DNA of 64,000 nt from Nonomuraea sp. MG754425 (GTDB lineage Bacteria > Actinomycetota > Actinomycetes > Streptosporangiales > Streptosporangiaceae), in the NCBI RefSeq assembly GCF_021699195.1, contig NZ_SSXE01000017.1, positions 140,792-204,791 of the forward strand, in the 5' to 3' direction. Shown in pieces: positions 42,798 through 50,653 of the stretch. The position numbers and the translations under genes were made by a program. A model generated the notes under the pieces. It worked only from the letters and a program-made list of their open reading frames with translations, searched no databases and was not told the DNA's origin. Positions within the stretch are counted from its first letter, which is position 1. Every line of letters starts with the position of its first letter.

Positions 42798-43546
42798 GAC
42801 AACCCTTCCGCCACCGTGTTCTCGGCGCCGGCCAGGCGGATGAACGCGTCCTCGAGGCTGCCCGCTCCGCGTACCTGATGCAACGGACCCGCGGCGGCGA
42901 TCTTCCCGTCGACGATGACCGCAACGTGCTCGCACAACCGCTCGACCAGCGCCATCTCGTGGCTCGACACCACCACCGAGCCGCCGGAGCCGACGAACCG
43001 CTGCAGGATCGCCCTGATCGTGGCGGCGGACACCGGGTCCACGGCCTCGAACGGCTCGTCGAGCACGAGGAGCCGCGGCGCGTGCAGCAGCGCCGTGGCC
43101 AGCCCGATCTTCTTGCGCATCCCCGCCGAGTAGCCGGCCACCGGCGTGCGTTCAGCCTCCAGCAAGCCCAGCAGCGCCAGCAACTCCTGAGCCCGCTCCG
43201 CCACGACCTGCTTGTCCAGCCCGTACAGCAGCCCCAGATAGGTCAGCACCTCACGCCCGGTCAGACGCTCGGGCAGCGCCAGATCGTCGGGCAGCACCCC
43301 GAGCATCGCCTTGGCGCGCGCGGGATCGCGCCAAAGATCCACTCCGAAGACCCGCACGGTGCCCGCCAGCGGCCGAAGCAGCCCGGTCGCCATGGAGAGC
43401 GACGTCGTCTTCCCCGCACCGTTCGGCCCCACCAAACCGAAGAACGTGCCGCTCGGCACCTGCAGCCCGATGCCGTGCACCACGGTGCGACCGGCGAATG
43501 TCATCGATAACCCGGTGAGCTCCAGTGCCAACTCCATGGACCCCAT
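42782..43546 (-). CDS. ABC exporter ATP-binding protein
   Basis: 254 aa from ATG 43546, seven bases after AAGGG; upstream ATGs exist. Walker A GPNGAGKTTSL, a DDLALPERLTGREVLTYLGLLYG segment, signature YSAGMRKKIGLATALLHAPR, Walker B LLVLDEPFEAVDP and the switch VVVSSHEMALVERL place it with the CcmA/YhaQ-type exporter ATPases. Functions with the following permease. Divergent from a decayed TetR gene that may once have repressed it. Confidence 0.92.
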   Translation of the reverse strand: MGSMELALELTGLSMTFAGRTVVHGIGLQVPSGTFFGLVGPNGAGKTTSLSMATGLLRPLAGTVRVFGVDLWRDPARAKAMLGVLPDDLALPERLTGREVLTYLGLLYGLDKQVVAERAQELLALLGLLEAERTPVAGYSAGMRKKIGLATALLHAPRLLVLDEPFEAVDPVSAATIRAILQRFVGSGGSVVVSSHEMALVERLCEHVAVIVDGKIAAAGPLHQVRGAGSLEDAFIRLAGAENTVAEGLSWLSS

Positions 43547-43604
43547 ACTGGCACCCTTGCTCATGTTTTTGACCATGCCGTCAAAGGGCCGACAGGCTGT
43601 TCAG

Positions 43605-43995
43605 AAGGGGGCGCACCTTCACCGAGACGGCCCGCCGGGCCCAGATCGTGCGGTGCGCGATCGAGACAATCGCCGACATCGGGTACGGCAAAGCGTCGCC
43701 TCATCTCCTACCACTTCGCCGGCCACGGCGAGCTCGTCGCCGAGGTACCCACAGCGGTCTCCACCCCCGCGGCCGAATACATGACGGCCATCATCGCCGA
43801 AGCCGATACGCCCCTGCCAAACTTGAAGCCTTCATCCGGGGCAATCTCGCCTTCATCGGTGAGAACCGGCACGACATGACCATCGTCTTGGGCATCGAAA
43901 GGGGCTGGCAAAGCGGCGACTTCCGGCCGTTCTCCTCCTCAGCCATGGCACTGTGTACGCCGACGAAAGGGAGTAGTACTCGGTCGTCCAAGTGA
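43605..43995 (+). pseudogene. TetR-family regulator pseudogene
   Basis: Pieces of a TetR protein in several frames: ETARRAQIVRCAIETIADIGYGKAS, then (after loss of most of the recognition helix) RLISYHFAGHGELVAEV, then PAKLEAFIRGNLAFIGENRHDMTIVLGIE and GDFRPFSSSAMAL. A deletion near 43690 and frameshifts near 43815 and 43950 break it. Divergent from the ABC exporter genes, so it was probably their repressor. Confidence 0.8.
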
Positions 43996-44065
43996 TGACG
44001 GCGTTGGTCAAAACGGTCAAACACCACGCCTGGTCCGTCCGGTCGGCCAGAGCAAAGTTGATCAA

Positions 44066-44095
44066 CTGGAAATTCCCCCAGGACTACAGCGAGGC
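44066..44095 (+). repeat. 30-bp dispersed repeat, copy 2
   Basis: Matches the inverted copy at 40338-40367 in 27 of 30 positions. It follows the decayed TetR gene. The sequence from 44000 to 44370 around it has no gene I can support. Confidence 0.6.
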
Positions 44096-44371
44096 CCGTG
44101 AGCCCGGCCGTGACCGGACGTGACGCCGGGATCGTGTCGTGCGGCCGCGCTGCCCGCCTCGGCTGGCAGCCCCGGCCTTCGCGGGTGGATCAGCGCGACG
44201 CCGCGCTCACCAAGTTCATGCCCGGCCGCGTGCCCGGCCACCGCACTCACTCTCCGACGTGTCCACAGACCGCGGTCCTTCACCGAGGTGGCACGTCCTC
44301 CAGAGCCCGAGAAGAAGCCGCGGGCCGCTGAGGAAGAACGTCGCTATCATGCCTCGATCGCACCACCTCGC

Positions 44372-44394
44372 TTGATCGTCCATTGCACGATCAA
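44372..44394. promoter_or_regulatory. Inverted repeat upstream of the beta-helix protein gene
   Basis: TTGATCGT-N7-ACGATCAA, perfect 8-bp arms, 21 bp before the start codon at 44416. The 17 bases at 44375-44391 match the TetR operator at 33601-33617 in 14 positions, sharing the core GTCCATTG. Confidence 0.5.
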
Positions 44395-44415
44395 CGATGG
44401 AGAGAAAGTGGTTTC

Positions 44416-45780
44416 ATGCCGATGAGCAACGAGCAGGACAACGAGCCGTTAAGCAGAAGGGCGCTGGGTCTGGGGATGGCGGCGACGGGCCTAGGCGCCA
44501 TGGCGGTGTGGGGCGCGCAGCCCGCGTCCGCCGCCGCCGACCCCACGGCCCACACCATCGACGTCACCGACCACGGCGCCAAGGGCGACGGGGTGAGCGA
44601 CGACTCCGACGCGATCAGAGCCGCGGTGACGGCGGCGATCGCCGGTCGTTCGGGCGGCGTGGTCAAGAAGGAGATCTTCTTCCCGCCGGGCAACTACCGG
44701 GTGACCAAGAAGGACACCCTGATGTGGTCGCCGACGAACGGCAAGGCCGACCAGATCTTCGGTCTGCGCTTTCGCGGCTGCGGCCCGCGCGTGACGAACG
44801 TCTTCTTCGACACCGACTTCGCCGCCACCGCCGACCCGCGGGAGAACAACCTGATCACCGCGGCCGTACGCCTGCGCTACACCTATTTCGAAGACATGAG
44901 CTTCAGCTCGACGAACCCGAACAACCGCTTCGCCTACTTCTGGTCGGTCGACGCCCTCACCGGCCAGCCCCAGTTCCCCGAGTACGGATTCGGCCAGAAC
45001 CAGTATTTCGTCTACCGCAACATCGAGTGGAAGGGAACGTGGGACCGGGTCATCGGCATCGACGGCGACCACGAGGCCAACAACAACAGCGAGCACCACT
45101 TCATCCTGTGCTCCACCGACACCAAGTCGGCCTACACCGACGCGTTCCTGCACTGCGGCATCTCCAGCCCGGCCGACCGCAACCAGCAGAACCAGTTCCT
45201 CAACTACTTCATGCTCTCCTGCAATTTCGCGGTGGCGAAGGGCGACTTCTTCAGGTTCGACCGGGGCGGCTCGATCAACGTGCTCGGCGGCTCCTGGTCG
45301 ACGGTCAACGACGCCGAACTGGGGCCGCAGGACATCAGATACTTCTACATGCCGCTGCCCAACGGTGAGATGACCGCGACCAGGCTGCACGTCAACGGCG
45401 TCAGGTTCGAGCCGAAGGGCGAGAAACACAAGATCATCGACTGCAACTGGAACAACGGCAGCGTGACCTTCACCTCCTGCTCCGACATGGCCGCCATCCA
45501 GCGGTCCACCGCCGCGGACTTCAACCTCCACCGGTACGCCGCCGACTCGGGCCGGCTGCCGATCGTCCGCTATCAGGACTGCATCCTGGGCGGCTACCAC
45601 CTCGTCGACGCGGCGGGCTCGTCCCTCACCAACGGAAAGATGATCTACGAGGGCTGCCGTTTCTACCACACCAGCACCGCCGTGAGCACGACCACGGGGT
45701 CGGCGTTCCTGCGCTACAAGAGCGCCCCGGCCCGTTACGCCTTCCGCGACTCCTGGGCCACCCCCGACGTCTCCGGCTGA
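44416..45780 (+). CDS. Tat-exported pectate-lyase-3/beta-helix protein
   Basis: 454 aa from ATG 44416; ATG 44422 is close behind. The N-terminus has a twin-arginine signal (LSRRALGLGMAATGLGAMAVWGAQPASAAA). The mature protein opens with IDVTDHGAKGDGVSDDSDAIRAAVTAAIAG and IFFPPGNYRV, the standard start of pectate_lyase_3/GH28-like right-handed beta-helices, followed by repeated short strands rich in Asn and Phe. It is likely a secreted polysaccharide-acting enzyme or binding protein. A strong hairpin follows the stop. The active site was not identified. Confidence 0.85.
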   Translation: MPMSNEQDNEPLSRRALGLGMAATGLGAMAVWGAQPASAAADPTAHTIDVTDHGAKGDGVSDDSDAIRAAVTAAIAGRSGGVVKKEIFFPPGNYRVTKKDTLMWSPTNGKADQIFGLRFRGCGPRVTNVFFDTDFAATADPRENNLITAAVRLRYTYFEDMSFSSTNPNNRFAYFWSVDALTGQPQFPEYGFGQNQYFVYRNIEWKGTWDRVIGIDGDHEANNNSEHHFILCSTDTKSAYTDAFLHCGISSPADRNQQNQFLNYFMLSCNFAVAKGDFFRFDRGGSINVLGGSWSTVNDAELGPQDIRYFYMPLPNGEMTATRLHVNGVRFEPKGEKHKIIDCNWNNGSVTFTSCSDMAAIQRSTAADFNLHRYAADSGRLPIVRYQDCILGGYHLVDAAGSSLTNGKMIYEGCRFYHTSTAVSTTTGSAFLRYKSAPARYAFRDSWATPDVSG

Positions 45781-45796
45781 GGCCCATCGACAAGGA

Positions 45797-45840
45797 TCGC
45801 CGACCGGCGCGCATCCGCGCCGACGCCCGCCGGTCGGCGA
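45797..45840 (+). terminator. Strong hairpin after the beta-helix protein gene
   Basis: Two 13-base arms, TCGCCGACCGGCG and its exact complement, around an 18-base loop, 17 bp beyond the stop codon. No T-run follows, which is usual for actinomycete terminators. Confidence 0.7.
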
Positions 45841-46350
45841 CCCGGACATGCCGGCCTACGGCGTGACGAAGGCAGGGCTGCGGCCCATGACCCGTGGGCG
45901 GTGGGACACCTGCTGGGCGTGGCCCGGTGCGGATGCGACGTCGACTTGGCCACACCCGACTTTGCCCTGCATCCAATCCGCCGCTGACCTGCGAGGCCTT
46001 GGTCTTAGAGGACGTACGGGCGAAGCCCGTGCCGTTGTGGGGATTTCAGAAATGGATTGTACGATCCCGACCGCCTTTACAAAGTAAGTTCCTGGGAGTT
46101 CTTCGACTCCGACGAGGAACTCAGGCGCTGAACTGTCGCGCCCGATGTCGGCGCGCGACAGAGCTGCCACGGACCGGGCGGCGCGGGCGAGCACTCCCCC
46201 AGCGGGGCCCAAGTTGCCTCCCGGTGGGAGCTCCTCCTGTGTTCTGGACACCGTACCGGACTCATGCCCTGCCGGGGGCTCCCCCGCGACGTCATGGTGG
46301 AAGCAAGTCGCTCCTTGCATCGTGCGCCCGGCATCGTGGACAGCGGCATG
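45841..46350. other. Intergenic region of about 500 bp, no supported gene
   Basis: Open frames exist on the - strand (one contains EFLVGVEELPGTYFVKAVGIVQSISE), but none has a recognisable domain, a good ribosome site and consistent codon use together. The composition falls in the middle of the stretch. Possibly decayed sequence. Confidence 0.3.
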
Positions 46351-47274
46351 TCACACGAGCAGCGCCTCGAGCTCCGGAAGTCGGCCGAACAGGTCGGGGA
46401 GGCCGCGCACGCCGTTGCGCACGGACTCGTGCGACAGCGCGAGGTCAGGGCCGGTGCTCGCCTCAACACCGTCGAGGCACCGGAGGATGTTCCACCTCGT
46501 GTGCCCCAGCCAGCCGCCGATCATGAACACGAACCAGCTCGGACCTGACGGTGGCAGCACCCCGCCCCCCGCGACATAACCGTCGAGGACCGAGCGGAAG
46601 ATGGCGGGCTCGATGTCGTCGAAGCCAGGTCCCTTCGCGAGGCTCAGCGCGGTCGAGCCGAGCTCACTGGACAGGTCGAGCATCCCCGAGAGCTCCCAGT
46701 CGAGCACCACCGGCCGACCCTCTCGAGCGAGCAGGTTCCACGACTGGATGTCCTGATGGGTCAGCACGACGGGGCCTGGCCGTTCACAGGTGTCGACGAA
46801 GTGGGCGATCGCGAGGAACGTCTCGACGTGAGAGGCGAGTTCGTCGGCCCACGGCTGTCCGGTCGCCGCCGCCCGCGCGGCGAGTTCGGGCCAGTCCCGT
46901 GGCGTCGGGTCCTCGATCGGCACATGGGTCCACGCGACGTCGAGCGCGTGGATGCGCGCGAGGATCTCACCGATCTCATACGCGTACGCCGCCGACACCG
47001 GTGCTTCGGGCACCTTTTCTCCCTCGACCCATCGGTGAACGAGCGTGTCGTGGCCGGCCGAGATCGGCTCTGGCATCGGGATGCCGGCGGCGAAGGCCGC
47101 CCGCTCGAACCTGAACACGTCCTCGACGCGATAGGTCCAGCGGCGGTCGACGAGGTTCAACTCCTTCACCGCGAACGATCCTTGGTCGGTGTCGAGCCGG
47201 TACATCCGGTTGGCGAACCCGCCGTGGACGCGGATCATCGGCCCGACCGGCGCGCCGAGATGCGAAAGATTCAC
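46351..47274 (-). CDS. Aminoglycoside/homoserine phosphotransferase-family kinase
   Basis: 307 aa with GTG start. APH fold: N-lobe GGFANRMYRLDTDQGSFAVKELNL (ATP loop and lysine), catalytic loop VVLTHQDIQSWNLL (HxDxxxxN) and metal-binding VVLDWELSGMLDLSSEL. The C-terminal helices include PSWFVFMIGGWLGHTRWNILRCLDG. All residues for activity are present, unlike the broken relative at 32900. It stands alone. The substrate could be an antibiotic or a small metabolite. Confidence 0.88.
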   Translation of the reverse strand: MNLSHLGAPVGPMIRVHGGFANRMYRLDTDQGSFAVKELNLVDRRWTYRVEDVFRFERAAFAAGIPMPEPISAGHDTLVHRWVEGEKVPEAPVSAAYAYEIGEILARIHALDVAWTHVPIEDPTPRDWPELAARAAATGQPWADELASHVETFLAIAHFVDTCERPGPVVLTHQDIQSWNLLAREGRPVVLDWELSGMLDLSSELGSTALSLAKGPGFDDIEPAIFRSVLDGYVAGGGVLPPSGPSWFVFMIGGWLGHTRWNILRCLDGVEASTGPDLALSHESVRNGVRGLPDLFGRLPELEALLV

Positions 47275-47450
47275 CCACGCATGCTAGGGGCCGGCAGATC
47301 ATCGATGCACCGGACTTTCCCGCGATGCGCTCACGATCATCGCCACGCCGACGAACGACCACATGTCCGTCTACCCAGCACCGGGCGCTGCTCCGAGCGC
47401 CCGGGCCTTGAGGAGGCTTGGCCGCCCTGGGTGCCGGCGGAAGGTGAGGG

Positions 47451-47780
47451 TCAGCGGAACTTGCTGGTCACCGTGTCGGGGTCCGGCGCCTTGATCGACA
47501 CCTTGCTGCCCCACCCGGTGTAGCGGCTGTCGACGGTGACCTCGTCGAGTTCCCCGTCGCGCGACACGGTGTACGACGTCTGCACCCTGCTCACCAGGCC
47601 CGCTGAGGACAGAGTGAGGGTGTAAGCGATCTTGACGCCGTCGTACTCCTTGCCTGTCCCCTTCGTCGTCCCGTTCTTGATCAATGCGGCCAAGGTCTTC
47701 GGCTCGGCCGGATTGAGGAAATGGGCCCAGGTGCGAAGCGGCCGATAAATGGCCGACAAATGGCTGTTGAATGACCTCAC
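47451..47780 (-). CDS. Fragment resembling the C-terminus of a secreted or lipoprotein
   Basis: 109 codons with no signal peptide. The strand-rich pattern (DGVKIAYTLTLSSAGLVSRVQTSYTVSRDGELDEVTVDSRYTGWGSKVSIKAPDPDTV) resembles the end of LppX/LprG-type lipoproteins of actinobacteria. The missing N-terminal half suggests a truncated gene. It might still be expressed. The 176 bp between this and the kinase gene hold nothing recognised. Confidence 0.45.
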   Translation of the reverse strand: MRSFNSHLSAIYRPLRTWAHFLNPAEPKTLAALIKNGTTKGTGKEYDGVKIAYTLTLSSAGLVSRVQTSYTVSRDGELDEVTVDSRYTGWGSKVSIKAPDPDTVTSKFR

Positions 47781-47810
47781 CAGTTCCCTGAGAAGGATGT
47801 GATGGTTATT

Positions 47811-47839
47811 CAGCGATGTCGCCTACTGGCACATCGCTG
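47811..47839. promoter_or_regulatory. Inverted repeat before the secreted protein gene
   Basis: CAGCGATGT and ACATCGCTG are perfect 9-bp arms around 11 bases, ending 27 bp before the ATG at 47867. It is either an operator or a hairpin in the 5' untranslated region. Confidence 0.45.
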
Positions 47840-47866
47840 GTATCCGACTCCACGAGAAGGGGTGCG

Positions 47867-48337
47867 ATGAAGTATCTGAAAAGATTGGTGGTACTGGCTC
47901 TGCCATTACTCGCCGCGATTTCGCTGGGCTCCCCCGTAAGCGCCACGCCGAGTCCTGCTCCGCAGTTAGTCGCGCCGGGAGAGGAGAACAAGATATCGTC
48001 CCCGGACAGCGAGTCTCGAGCAGCCGCGGCACTGGTGAGCTACATCCACAACAGGAGCGACAGCAACGGCGGCGTCGGGACGATTCGCTGGCTCGACGGC
48101 GACTACGATGACCCTCGAGGGTTCGACGCGGTGCTGGCACGCGGTTGGCGCACGAACGTCGCATTCGGCTGGCAGCAAGCCGAGGCCTTCTACATCGGCA
48201 ATGAGCGCTGCGCCAACACCTGGTACTGGGGCGGTTCCAACTGGGTGTACTCCGCTACGGTCGGCGCCGGAACGTGGTACGTCCCCCCGACCGGACAGAG
48301 CGTGTCAGGATGGATGGTGCAGACCTTCGTCTGCTGA
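47867..48337 (+). CDS. Small secreted protein of unknown function
   Basis: 156 aa from ATG 47867 behind GAGAAGGGG. Signal peptide at residues 1-25 (MKYLKRLVVLALPLLAAISLGSPVSATP). The mature part is rich in W, Y, G and N (WLDGDYDDP, FGWQQAEAFYIGNERCANTWYWGGSNWVYSATVGAGTWYVPP) and ends in Cys. With the Cys of NERCANT this gives a likely single disulfide. Aromatic-rich short secreted proteins of this sort often bind surfaces or carbohydrates, but I know no family for it. An inverted repeat precedes it and a strong hairpin follows. Confidence 0.8.
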   Translation: MKYLKRLVVLALPLLAAISLGSPVSATPSPAPQLVAPGEENKISSPDSESRAAAALVSYIHNRSDSNGGVGTIRWLDGDYDDPRGFDAVLARGWRTNVAFGWQQAEAFYIGNERCANTWYWGGSNWVYSATVGAGTWYVPPTGQSVSGWMVQTFVC

Positions 48338-48363
48338 TTCCCGCACAGATCCTCCGGACGCAT

Positions 48364-48403
48364 GAGAATGGCCTCCCCGACAGCGTCGGCGGAGGCCATT
48401 CTC
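48364..48403 (+). terminator. Long hairpin after the small secreted protein gene
   Basis: 13-base perfect arms (GAGAATGGCCTCC and complement) enclosing a further 5-bp stem (CCGAC/GTCGG), 26 bp past the stop. No T-run. Confidence 0.75.
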
Positions 48404-48449
48404 AACCGGCTGGAACACGGCATGGCCGCCCGCTCGGTCAAGAGCAGCC

Positions 48450-48640
48450 ACGTTTTGGGCCGGGGACTGCGATGATCGGCCTGCTGGGCTACGGCACACC
48501 CGACCTGGCCAACCTGGAGATCGCCACCATCCGGCCGGCGGAGCGGCTGAGGTTCTTGGTCTCCGCGCTGCCGCCGGCCGTACGGATCAGCCTGGTCGGC
48601 CGCAGCCACGGCGCCGCGGTCGCGCCGTCGTGGGAGCACC
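48450..48640 (+). pseudogene. Possible alpha/beta-hydrolase (DUF1023-like) fragment
   Basis: From ATG 48472: IGLLGYGTPDLANLE, then LRFLVSALPPAVRISLVGRSHGAAVAP, which contains a G-x-S-x-G elbow after a predicted strand. No start context or C-terminal part is visible; beyond 48640 the frame runs antisense through the next gene. Weak. Confidence 0.3.
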
Positions 48641-48728
48641 GGTCGGCGACCTCACGACAGGGTCTCGAGGACCGCCGGTTGGCTGACGGGCTACTTCCCG
48701 TCCTCGTCGATCCGCCCGGCTCCAGGGA

Positions 48729-49073
48729 TCACCATTTGCTGGAGCAGACCTTGATGGTGCGGGTGGAGAAGTTCCCGATCCTGATGGACGCGCTCTTCGG
48801 TGCGATCCGGCCGTTGCTGAGCCGCTTCACCTTGAAGACGCCGGGCCGGCCGCGGAAGCGGCTCGTACCCTTGTTGTTTCGGGCGCTGGCGGCGACGCCC
48901 GGCCCCTCGACGGTGACAGACACCGGGCCCACGCGCGAGCAGTTGAAGACCAGCTTGACGAGTGCGTACGGCGGCGTCGCCGAGGCCGGGGAGGGCGCGA
49001 TCCCGACGGCGGCCATGGCGACGCCCATCGCGAACGCGCCGGTGATGGCGGAACGCCGAACAATGCGCAACAT
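48729..49073 (-). CDS. Small secreted protein with two cysteines
   Basis: 114 aa. Signal peptide at residues 1-33 (RRSAITGAFAMGVAMAAVGIAPSPASA). The mature protein is basic, with KLVFNCSRVGPVSVTVEG and a C-terminal KVCSSKW; the two cysteines could form a disulfide linking first and last strands. No known family. Divergent from the SigE-type sigma gene 215 bp away, so it may be part of that regulon. Confidence 0.75.
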   Translation of the reverse strand: MLRIVRRSAITGAFAMGVAMAAVGIAPSPASATPPYALVKLVFNCSRVGPVSVTVEGPGVAASARNNKGTSRFRGRPGVFKVKRLSNGRIAPKSASIRIGNFSTRTIKVCSSKW

Positions 49074-49288
49074 GATGATCCTTTCCCGATGATCCCGGAC
49101 AGTTTAGCCCTGCCTCCGCGATCGAGATCATCGGGCACCCCTGGGGGGCGGGTCACGATCGCCGGCGCTAAAAGGCCCCCGCCGCTGAATCCTCCGAAGT
49201 CCTCACGAAACCCGGGACGCGCTGTCATCCGGAACCGGTCCTCCATCGCGTCGATACCTATGACACCGTGAGAAAGGGAGCTTCGTGG

Positions 49289-49780
49289 ATGGACGATGGT
49301 TTCGACAGCTTCGTAGTGCAACGCTACGACCGGTTACGACATACGGCCTTCCTGCTTACGGGAGACCTCGCGACCGCTGAAGACGTGGTGCAGACGGCAC
49401 TGGCGAAGGCATGGGTGGCGTGGGGACGGATCAGGACCAACCCCGATTCCTACGTGTACCGGATCGTGGTGAACACCCATATCTCCTGGTGGCGCAGGAA
49501 ATGGCGGGATGAGGTGCCGTCCGTGGACGTGCCCGAGCGTCCCGACCCCCACGACTTCACCACCGAGGTGGTCCGGCGGCAGGCGCTCCTGATGGCGATC
49601 GCCGGCCTGTCGAGGAGTCAGCGGGCCATCGTCGTGCTGCACTACTTCGAGCAGTTGACGCTCACCCAGTGCGCCGAGGTGCTCGGATGCTCGCTCGGGA
49701 CGGTCAAGACGCAGCTCGGCCGCGCACTGAAACGGCTCCGCGTCGATCCGGAAATCCAGCCTGCGGAGGTGGAACGATGA
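49289..49780 (+). CDS. SigE-family ECF sigma factor
   Basis: 163 aa from ATG 49289 behind AAAGGGAG. Region 2: RYDRLRHTAFLLTGDLATAEDVVQTALAKAWVAWGRI. Region 4: SRSQRAIVVLHYFEQLTLTQCAEVLGCSLGTVKTQLGRALKRLR. The short linker and the RNPDSYVYRIVVNTHISWWRRKWRDEVP-like segment are the hallmark of the actinomycete-specific 'SigE family' (SACE-type), distinct from the ECF41 factors in this window. It overlaps its membrane partner by ATGA. Confidence 0.93.
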   Translation: MDDGFDSFVVQRYDRLRHTAFLLTGDLATAEDVVQTALAKAWVAWGRIRTNPDSYVYRIVVNTHISWWRRKWRDEVPSVDVPERPDPHDFTTEVVRRQALLMAIAGLSRSQRAIVVLHYFEQLTLTQCAEVLGCSLGTVKTQLGRALKRLRVDPEIQPAEVER

Positions 49781-50571
49781 GCTACACCGAAGAGCAGTTG
49801 CGCGCGGCTCTGGCCGAAGGCGTCGCTCCGGGCTCTCCTGACGTCCAGCAGATCGTCCGACGGGGCCGCCGCATCAGACGGCGCAGGAGGGCGGGTCTCA
49901 CGCTCGCGGGCCTGGCCGTGGCCGCCACCGCTTCCTTGGGCGTTCAGGGCGTCTTGGTGGGAACGGCCCAGGTGGTGGAACGGCCGCCGACGACGGTGAC
50001 GGTCTCGGCGGCACCCGGTCTGCCGCCCGAGAACAAGCAGGCTCTGCCTCCCGCTCCGTTGATCGCGAGTGAGTCGTCCGCCAGGGTGCCCGCCGAGAAG
50101 ACGGTGAAGTTTCGGCCGTTGAGCTTCTTCACCTCCTACCGGATCGTCTGCGCCGACCCGGACGCGTGGGTGATCGTCCGGACGAGGAGGCAGGGCGGCA
50201 CCGTGAGCCGGTGCGGGCCGAAGGGCATGACCATGAGCGAGAACAAGGAGTCGGCACCGTCCGGGTGGTTGAAGCGCACACAGGAGTTCGAGGTCTGGGT
50301 TCTGCCCGCCGACGCCCCGATCCTCAGCCCGAGGCGGGGCACCGGTCCCGACCCGTACGCGGGATGCACGGTGGCCAGGAAGGACGTGGGCTGGTGCGAT
50401 GGCGAGTACCTTCCGATGCCGCTCGTACGGCAACCCGGTGCCCTGGAGAAGCTGGTCGCGGAGATCAGGTCGCGTCCGGGGGCATGGGCGGTCGGCGTCT
50501 ACGACCGGGCGGACGCGACCGACCCCGTCCCGACGGTGACCCACACCATCACCGTGACGCCCACGGAATGA
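49777..50571 (+). CDS. Membrane-anchored putative anti-sigma factor
   Basis: 264 aa. A short cytoplasmic N-terminus (YTEEQLRAALAEGVAPGSPDVQQIVRRGRRIRRRRRAG) is followed by one transmembrane helix at about residues 40-60. A secreted domain with four cysteines follows (VCADPD, SRCGPKG, YAGCTVARKDVGWCDGEY), ending TVTHTITVTPTE. The ATGA overlap with the sigma gene and the topology fit a partner that holds or senses for the sigma factor. There is no zinc anti-sigma HxxxCxxC motif, so regulation would be of a different type. Confidence 0.8.
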   Translation: MSYTEEQLRAALAEGVAPGSPDVQQIVRRGRRIRRRRRAGLTLAGLAVAATASLGVQGVLVGTAQVVERPPTTVTVSAAPGLPPENKQALPPAPLIASESSARVPAEKTVKFRPLSFFTSYRIVCADPDAWVIVRTRRQGGTVSRCGPKGMTMSENKESAPSGWLKRTQEFEVWVLPADAPILSPRRGTGPDPYAGCTVARKDVGWCDGEYLPMPLVRQPGALEKLVAEIRSRPGAWAVGVYDRADATDPVPTVTHTITVTPTE

Positions 50572-50653
50572 GGGCATGGCGCTCCTGACGCGCCGACGCG
50601 CACCGTCAGCGGGGGGCAGCGGAGGGGTGTGAGGTCCGGCCGCTATGCCGGGT

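Noticed and set aside
50585..50625. Weak hairpin (CTGACG ... CGTCAG) between the anti-sigma and LacI genes
   Set aside because: Six-base arms with a loop of more than ten bases in GC-rich DNA are expected by chance.
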